The notes under the pieces are model-generated. The model was given only the letters and a program-made list of their open reading frames with translations. It was not told the DNA's origin and did not search any database. A stretch of 13,832 nucleotides of DNA from an uncultured Armatimonadota bacterium. Lineage in GTDB: Bacteria; Armatimonadota; Armatimonadia; Armatimonadales; Armatimonadaceae. Made by a program: the position numbers and the translations under genes. Numbering within the stretch: position 1 is the stretch's first letter; each line of letters begins with the position of its first letter. The stretch is from NCBI GenBank assembly GCA_903881535.1, contig CAIRTT010000143.1:1-13832 (forward strand). Direction: 5' to 3'. Below, one piece after another: positions 1-9,100 of the stretch.

Positions 1-180
1 ACGCTTAACTTCGTCAATTACTGCCATACCAAGTTCGCGCGAGGTCGTAACAAGGGAAGCTGGTGATTGCATTCCGTGTTCAGCCTGACCCAAAAGATCA
101 CAAGCAACCATACGAGCATCCGCGGTGTCATCTGCAATTACCGCGACTTCGGACGGACCAGCAAGAAGATCGATACCTAC
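1..180 (-). other. hisD: Internal fragment of histidinol dehydrogenase (HisD family), in frame with gene B
   Basis: HisD oxidises L-histidinol to L-histidine in two NAD-dependent steps in the cytoplasm, using a zinc ion. The 60 codons read VGIDLLAGPSEVAVIAD, then DTADARMVACDLLGQAEHG, MQSPASLVTTSRELG and AVIDEVKR. The GID-AGPSE motif, VIAD, and DLLxQAEHG are the family's hallmark. In E. coli HisD, Gln259 and His262 of the last motif bind zinc; here they are codons 85-87 and 76-78. The other two ligands (Asp360, His419) would lie past the edge. In E. coli about 225 residues precede this motif; none are present here, and there is no start codon with a ribosome binding site. 'LLGQAEHG...SPA' is also seen in HisD paralogues such as sulfopropanediol dehydrogenase, so the exact substrate is open. 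The frame is unbroken with the repeat protein. Confidence 0.85.
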
Positions 181-3100
181 GCGACGTGTGCTCATGTACA
201 GGGTTGCAGGGCGACCAGGCTCAGCACCCTTTTGCCACAGTAACCACGACCGGCCTGCTCCCATGTTGGTTGCATTCGGGCGACGCACGATACCACTGTA
301 GGAACCAGTTCCTGCAGCCAGCGTCCGGTTGTCGTTGACGACCGTGACGCCAGTGTCTGCTGCATCGTCCGCCGTAAGGCGATAAAGCCTCGGTTGATAG
401 GTTGCAAACACCTGATCACGACTTGTCGGTGTACCGACTCCGCGGAAGCGAATCACACCAGCGCTTGCATCCGCATAGACGTACATCACACCCGTTGGCT
501 GCGCGATGGCCTGATACAGAACCTTGGTCGCTGCATCGTATTGCCACCGTGTCGCATTTGTCGTGATGGATGTTCCATCCGCCTTAGCCAATCGCACGAC
601 TGGAAGTGATGGTTGATCCTCAAGATTACTCGTCCACGCGATGTGCCGTGCCTTCCAGAGAAGCTCGCGACCTTCTTGAACTAACAGTTCATTGGTGATC
701 TGTGGAAGATCAGCTGCCGTCAGGCGTGACCGTCGACCATTTCCCTGCATCAGATATCGGGCCATGTACAGGTCAGGGTTCGCATCCGTGCGGACCGTTC
801 CTGTAAAGACAACATCCAATACCGGAGATGCACCATTGTTATGACGAACCATTCTGCGGAATGTAGCAAACGGCTCACTTGCGCTCACGATCGAATCTGG
901 AAGCGTCAAGACCTGCTCACCAAGCTGACGGCCTGCGCCATCCGGAGCGTTGTCCGTAGGAACGCCGGCGCCATCTGATGACCGACCAGAATACATCAAA
1001 CGCCACTTCCCAGGAACTCCTCCGTGGAAGACAAGCATCGATGTACTCGTACCAGAATCAAAGGCAACCTTTGGACTAAACCTTCGTACAGCAGGATCAC
1101 CATTGACAAACCATGGGTTCACCGATGCCGGAACGCCATTGGCATCCAGACGGGAATACATAATCGTGTCGAGGATGTCCCCACCCGATGCTAGACGACT
1201 GTTCGCCCAGACGAGAAGCGCATTGGTCTGAGTAGGTGCCGTCTGCAGCACATACGGGGCTGTGTTGCTCTCACGCAAATCAGCAGTTCCATTGATGATA
1301 GACGGTGCTGTAAACCAGCGGCCCGTATTCAGTGATGGATCAGCCACTGGCGTTCCAAAGTCTGCAGCAACAAAGGTTCCCAGTGTTGGATTCCAGTTCA
1401 TATGGGAATGGAACAGCTTTACTGGATCCCCGACACCAGTCAATGCAAAGCCGTTTGCATCCGCATTGCGCGAGAAGTAGACATTGATACGTCCATTTGC
1501 CGAGCGGTATGTCGCAGGGCTGATGGCCGATGCTGGACGCCGTGCGGCATCCAGAATCGGGAACACGTCAATGCCTGGCAGCTGACCATTAGCAACCTGA
1601 GCGCTGAGATCGAAGTCTGGAACTTGACCAGTGATAGAGCTTTCCGTAACGGTTACCTTCAACTCCATCGCCGGGTTTGTGTGCGGCTGATACTCAACAC
1701 CTACAACAGCACCTGCCGCATTCGTGATACCAGTTCGTCCACGAAGGACGGTTTCGCCTGCTACCGGGAAGATAGGTTGAGCGCCTGGATACACGAAGTT
1801 CAGGTTGCTGTCGACACCATTTACACCACGGTAAGTTGGTCCAGCAATCGAGATACTGCCATCTGGTTGCAGAACTGGCACCGCTGCATAGCCTCTCGTT
1901 GGATCAGTATCGTGATCCTCAAAAACGCCTAGCTGTGGTGGAGCGCCATTACGGTTCGCATACCGGCTTGAATAAACCCCGGTTGGCGTGCCGTGTGGAA
2001 CTGCGATTCCAACCATTGGCTTTGCGGCCTCAGGTGCGATGTATCCGTATGGCAACAGGTTTTGTGCCCCTGGGAGGTCAGGGATACCAAGCACCGATGG
2101 GTTCGCTGCGTTCGGCTGAGCCTTATGGAGCGTATGACGTCCAGCAAGCGGCTGGTAGTACCGTTGGAAGACCGTTTGACCACCGAGATCGTAGTCCATC
2201 GTCGCCCGGAAGACTGGATCAGGGTTGGTTTGCATCCACTGAAGCCATGCATTATCGAATGTCTTATCGAGTGATGTCACAACCTGAGGCATGAGATTGG
2301 CGACTGGCAGGTTTCCATTTGGATCTGCACCAAACGCGAGAATGCCAAACCGCGGGTCAACCAGCTCACTGCGCATACCAAACATATAAGTGTTCGTACC
2401 TGCGCCAGGGGTTGCCGTTCCTGGAGTCTCGATGCGCTGTGATGCACGGAGGTTCCAGAGGTTGACATTTCCCGTGTTCTGGATAGTCACTGGGCGGAAG
2501 AACGGAGCATATGGCGCACGTAATGGTGGAGGAGCAAAACCAGCTTGCTCACCGCTTAGGATCGTGCCACCGTATCCAAGAACACCATTTTGGATTCCAA
2601 AGCCACCTGGCAGTCCGCCAAGATCAACAGGTGTTTCAGCTGCGCGTAGCCCCATGTCAACAGGAACGCCCATCCAGACTTCAACGATACGGTATGGCTC
2701 TTCACCACTCTGCGCATCCCAGATTCCGTTACCGTTTGCATCAACATACATTCGGACACGGCTTGTGTAACCAAACGGTGTGATTGCCTTCTCACCATTG
2801 AAGCTACCACCGTTCCACTTGCGTAGCTCACGGTTGGCAAGTCCGCGGGGAAGCTGGACTCGACCATCTGCCGTCGTGATTGTTGCACCATCGATGCTGC
2901 TTGGTAGCTCGTAGGTAGATGTCAACGAGTGCATCGCAACCAGATTTGCTGGTTGATACTTAGGAACCTTGACATTGATCGCGGCGGATGCACTGGCAGC
3001 AGCTCCGAGCGGGTTTGTCACATAACCTGGATTCGTATTGGTCAAGAAATCCTGACCGCCCGCAGTAACGGACGCTCCACCTGTGACCGCATCGGTGCCG

Positions 3101-6100
3101 TTGATGACAATAGACACAGCCTGTCGGCCCTGATTGGATGCAGAAGCTGCACTGATATCCGTGTAGTCAGGGCTGAGGTTTCCGAGCGCCATTACGGACC
3201 CAGTTGCCGCGGTAAGCGCTTTGCGTTTCCATGGTTGCGCCTCTGTTACGACCGTTTCCCACGGCAATGGATTGATTCGTCCATCCACACCCATACCAAT
3301 TGGCGTCCGGCGGACATTGTCCGTTCCAGAATCAGCATTCGGCAAGTTTGCTGGCCACCATCTCCAGATAAGGTCATCCAGAACTTCTGCCCGAACGTTG
3401 GTCAGGGAGTTCATCAATGAGCGGTTGACAATGCGGAGGTTACGTTGATTTGCAGACACATCAGATGAACCTGTACGGCCATGGTTGATATAGCCTGCGC
3501 TGGCTGCGACTGGCACGTAGTAGGAAAGATCATCCACTCCGGATGCATCCCGTAATCGTAAACCAAACCTTGTATTACGCCGTCGCCCGCCAATACCATC
3601 GGAGAGGAACTGATCGGCGTCGATGCGCTCGATCACGTTTCCATTGCCAAGCGCCTGGCTATATTCGGAACCAGCCCTGTCCGGGTCAACAAGCGTCGCA
3701 CCAGCGGATGGATACAGTGCCTTGGCATTGTCCCCGGTTCGGAAAGGACCTATTCCACCAGCGATCGGATCCCCTGATGGCTTGCCCACCAAGACTGGTG
3801 AAACACCATTTGCGGTGCTCACGGTGTCCATCAAGAAGCCCTGAACACCAAGTGGGTTAGCTGCCCAGAAAAGTGGATTGATTCGGTTGATGATTTGAGC
3901 TTCGAACGCACCGCCGATGATCTGTACAACCAACTGAGGTCCCGTTCGAGGATCAGAACCAGGAACCGTTAGTGGCGGCCCAACAGTTACCTGTACATCG
4001 ATAGGTGTACCAGGACCTATTGGAAGCCCGCTTGTTCCATCGATGCGGAAGTCAGCAAAAGCCATCCCAAGCGCAGCTGGCGCGTGACCTGCTGGGGAGT
4101 CAATCGGAGGAACTGTGTACTCACGATCATATGGATAAACCGAAACCGTAGGGCCCGTCATCGCAAGGTTGAGCGTCCGCGTTATGGAGTTACCGCCGCG
4201 TGGCGTCAATCGAACGGTTACTTGGAAACTTGCTGGAATGTTTGGGATAGACGCTGGCGGCGTTGATGAATCAAACGACTTACGTACTGTTACATCCCAA
4301 ATGATGATCGGAATAGACTCTCCCCATTCAAAGAATGGTCTCTTACCCTTAGCAGTTCGAGACACGATATTACTCGTGCTAGGAGCAGTCGTTGCTTCAC
4401 CATCACGGCGTGGACGCAGCGGCGAGCCACTTTGCGCAGCGGCGAACAAGGTCTGGAAGTCATCCGCATCGAAAATGTCGACTTTGACTTGACCCTCGCC
4501 AGGATCAGTGCGTCGAACGATTGTCCCGCCTACAAACCCGGATGCAATACCGCCAAGGCGCTTCGCATATACGGGAGTATAGGCATAAAGGAGACCATCA
4601 TCACCCGCAACATAAACCCACGTTGCGTTTTGACCGCTTGGGTTTACATTTGCACTTGGCGCTGCAAGGATGCCTGGAGCAAGGGATGTATTTGCAGCAG
4701 CGCGCTCACTGTCGGCTTCTGGTCCTTGCGGATCAAACGCTGCAGAGCCCGTAACCTCACCCATTGCCGAGTAGCCCGGTAGCTTGACTAATCCACCTTC
4801 ATTTGCATTCGTACCAGCCGTTGTCCGGAACCGCTTGTCGTAGAAGAGTCCACGTTGATCCAATGGGAAGCCCGTGGCTCCTGTATTGGTATCCTTCGGA
4901 AAGAACACAGCCGACACGAGCTGACGATAGAGTCCCCGTGGCTTTAGGTTTGGTCGCGGATTATCACCGTAGTCTGGCGATTGTCCAACGACAACCGGTT
5001 CTTGAGGCGGATAAAAGCGGAAGTAAGCCGTGCCATCTGTACGAAGCTTTTGTTGGATGCCACGGGATTTGGCATAGTCAGAATCCCGACCAGGGAAATA
5101 TGCGTTTGTAACAGCTGTTATGCCGGATCCCTGACCGCCCGGTCCCATCCGGGTTACAAGATATACATGGAGATCATTAAAGCGTTCTGGGTCTTCCGTC
5201 GTCGCCCATCCAAGGGCTGCCGTCGTTTCGCCAGGATTGGTTACAACCGATGGCAGTGATGGATCTTCGCCTTCAAGGTTTGTACTCAACTCATGGAGGT
5301 AGCCATCACGACTGGTTACAAATAAACTCGGATACTGATAGGCAGTGTTCTGTGGAGTGCCCGATGCCAGTGCGGGAGCTGCCGTCGTTGATGGCAATGT
5401 TCCACGCGTTGTGCTCAGCGGGTCATCGACATCTTGATTTGCATACATCCCAGTGAAGTCAAAGACTGGGAACACACTGTCGGCAAACAACACAGATGTA
5501 ATGTCATACCCGAATGGCGCATAGGCACCCGTCGCAGTCGACCGCATCACATAAACACTCGATGGAGCATCATCTGTTGGAATCAACGGCACGCTTGGGC
5601 GCAAAGGTGATGTTGTGAGCGAGACATCCACAGGGGTTGTCGTTCCCGCCCCTCGACCAGTCAACGTCGCTGCTGCTGTACGTGCTTCTGTATTGCTGCG
5701 ATTGATAAGAGGTCCACCGGTAACAACCAAGTCACCATCGATGGCCGAGCGATCACCAAGCAGAGGAACGGTCCGTGCAAGGATACGCTTAAATCCGAGG
5801 CGCTTCGTCAGGCGATCACCAACATTGAATAGAGGGTTAGCAGGGTTCAGTGGATCATTAGGATTTAGCCGATCCGTAGTACCTTCTTCAGATGGAATAA
5901 CTGCGCCAGTTGGCAATGTAGTCAACTGATCTGCGGCAGTCCCACGCCAGCGCAGGAAGAGACCGGTTGCAGAATCGATATCGATAGCGTAAACACGCCC
6001 GATTCCTCCAACAAAGATTGTTGGTACTGTTCTATACGCCGGGTTGCCTGTAACTCCAGTCGCCACAGGAGCATTACGCTTCGAGATACTCGGAACACCA

Positions 6101-9100
6101 GAAGTGTAGGTATCGAACTGATGCCGATATGTCCAAGAAGGTGTTGCCCGACCAAAAGCTCCAAGCTTTGAAACGTATTGATCGACAGGTTGTGAATAGA
6201 TCGTCGCACCAGCTGCAGGTGCGGCCTTCGCTGGAGGGACCACTGCGGCAGAAGCCTTGGTAGGCATCGGGTTGGTGAGGAAGTCCTTTCGGTCACCTTC
6301 CTGATCAAGCAACAGCAATCGGCCTTGACGAGGGCTATCCGGAGAATCCGCATTTAAGTCGTTTGTGGACACAACGACATAGCGTCGGACGCCTGAAAGA
6401 GTTGCCGTGTCAGGATCAAGGAATGGAAAGTCCAACAACACCGGGGCCGAGTAGATAGGACCTGCAACTGTACTTGGCTCAGCAAGCTTAAATCCAGGGT
6501 AAACCGTGGACGCATCGATTGCTTCCGTCAGCTTATTGTCAGACCCGGATATATCGCGGTAACGGTTTGGATATGTCCAGCGAGGTCGAATAGTCCCTTC
6601 CGTAAAGTCAGGGCGTGCACCGGAAAGTGCAGCAACAGAATTTCTAAAGCGGATGTTGTCATTAAGCGCCGCAGCAGATCCAGCAGCTGGTGGTAATGAA
6701 GGAGCAGACCCCGCGGTCAGCGAGTCACCAGCAGTACCATCCCAAACCATATTTGCATCATGATTGGCCTTGGTTACAGGGCCATCAAAGTCCAATGCGT
6801 AAACGCGGCCTTCGCCGGTCGTTACGTAAATACCCTTGGATGCAGTAACTGTAGCAGGAGCCGTTCTCGCAGCAGGTACTTCGGATACAGCAACGGATGC
6901 ATTGATAGCACCCAGTGTTTCAAACCACCACTTGAGCTCACCGCGGTGCGGATCTGTCTGGAGAACCAAGCTATTGGGAAGATGCTTTGCATTGAATGTT
7001 TGCTGCCCCTTGCGGTATGGCAAAGCATTTAAGGTGTTGGAAACAGCATTGACACCTGCATCTGCACGGGCATCCAATGCATAAACATTTCCATTCTGAT
7101 TTCCGAAAAACAAACGTGGTTCATCGGTAAGAAGATTCAATGTCGGATCGGTATCAGCCTTAGCCCAAGCAACGATCGCCGCAGCGCTACCAAAAGGACC
7201 AGGGACCGGAACTTCCGTCTTCAGGCGGCGATTATAGAGCTCTAGTGTCTCAGCACGCGTTCCCGTTGTTCCTCTATCAGCACTCTCAGGTGAGAATGTC
7301 CAGAGAACGTTTGTGGAGCCAAAACGATATGTGCCGAGAACGGTTGTGTCAGCATTTGGAAGATAACGCGAGTCGTTATTGCCATATGGGTCGATTGCAT
7401 AAACCACACCATTATTGGCAGTAACGAATGCAACGGTGTTGAGAACCGGTGCGAAGCCAGGTGTCGGTACGGTTTGATCAACATAGTAACGCCCACGTGG
7501 TGCGGCCGTTGTTCCGTTTATGACACCATTGGCATCACGAACAGGAACCTGTACTTGGCCACGCACAGCAATACCGGGAACAATCGTTACACTCGCTGCG
7601 ATGCCACCATTGTTGTTGTCGCCGTGCGAACCGATGAAAACTTCTTCATCAACAATCGTTCCATCGTTGTTTACGTCGTAGGAAACAATCCCAGGAATCT
7701 GATAAACCGGCTTGCTGGCGATATCCGTGCCAACTTGTGGATTTCGCAGACCACCAGGCATATAGGAGCGGTCTGGAAAACGCCAGATTGGGGTTCCCGT
7801 GAGCCAGTCTACAGAGTGAATAGAGCCAAGTTCGATGGACTTCGTACCATCCGTGCTCGCTGCAGGGACACCGGTTTCCGGATCGACGATGTAATCCGTG
7901 CGTGGAACCAAGACCTGCATGTGCGAGAAAAATGGAAGCAGATTGCCAGAGCCATCCTGATACGGTCTATGATTGCGCGCATTTACAGGAGCAACAGCAG
8001 TCGTTCCATTTAGTGGTTGAACGGTTGATTCAGGTCCCCAGAATATCGTCGAGATGTTTGTGGAATCAAGGGTAGCTGTTCCCGTTGTAAAACTGGAATC
8101 AAGCGGGTTGTTGATGAAGTCGGCAATGGCGTACGTGGCCGATGACGATGGCTGGAAATAGGTGCCCGGGATGAAACCTGCTTGGGTCGTGTCAACCTTA
8201 CGTCCACCGTGTGGCGGAACCAGTGTAGGGGTCGCTTTGACCGCTTGCGGACGTTGCACAAACTCAACCTGGTCGGCAATTACGAATGTGTTGGCAGCAG
8301 GTGATTCAGTCGAGGCATCAAGTTCGATACGCGCACGGAATGTTCCGTCCGCACAGGCTCCACCATTTGCATAGTTTCCGCCAGCAGCGTAGGTTGCATC
8401 GGAAATCATCGGGAAGTAAGCCGGTTGCCCGTCCGATCCGCTTAGATAGAAACTCCCTGCCGTTTTTTGACTGAGGTAACAAACCTTGGATGCACGTGTA
8501 ATTCCGCCACTGCCATTTGGAATTTGGTAATAAACGACATAGCGGGCATCCGCAATGCGTGCTTCAACACTAGTGTCACTGGCAGATTGTGGAATCTTAA
8601 TCCGAATTGCATACCGCGTAACCGATCCTGCAGCTCCAGCAACAGACGGATACCAGCTGAACTTACCGGCATCTGCAGGATTACTTCCAGGGTTTCCATT
8701 TGGCCTTTGGATGGCCTGTTTGCGATGATATACGGTCCCTGTGAACACGGTCGACGGACCAGACACAGTTGTCAGCCACGATGCTCCAATGACAACCCTA
8801 CCCGTTGGTGAAATATCAGTGCCACCATTAATCGGAGCGATGCCAACCGTCCCTTCATCATCGATTAGGACACTCGGGAACAACAAGTCACGGATACTGC
8901 CATTAGCATTCTGACCAACACGGGCTCCGCTAGCTGCACGGGCTATTGGATACGTCCAGCCATCGAGAAACAACGGCGAGTCAATCGTTTCCTGTGGAAC
9001 CCTGCCGTAAACAGGCTTGTCAAAGGTGCGATTTCCGTTGGTTACGCCCCAAAGATAATCTCCTGTAAGTCGTCCACGGTTGTTGTTACCACCATGGGCT

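Noticed and set aside
1..186. A separate hisD gene starting inside the window
   Set aside because: No start codon with a ribosome binding site precedes VGID, and the motif lies at about residue 230 of a normal HisD. The sequence is an in-frame internal fragment.
1402..1932. Plus-strand open frame of 176 codons
   Set aside because: It lies antisense to gene B. Its product is rich in Cys, Arg, Trp and His without any motif, and there is no ribosome binding site, so it is a shadow. The same holds for the plus-strand frames at 7474-8013 and 2929-3420.
5922..6353. Minus-strand open frame of 143 codons
   Set aside because: It overlaps gene B out of frame, while the long frame at that position has recognisable propeller strands. 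I see no start signal or domain.
4561..7440. A PQQ-dependent dehydrogenase
   Set aside because: Only propeller strand motifs are present. There is no quinoprotein active-site pattern, cytochrome c haem motif (CxxCH) or regular eight-blade spacing.
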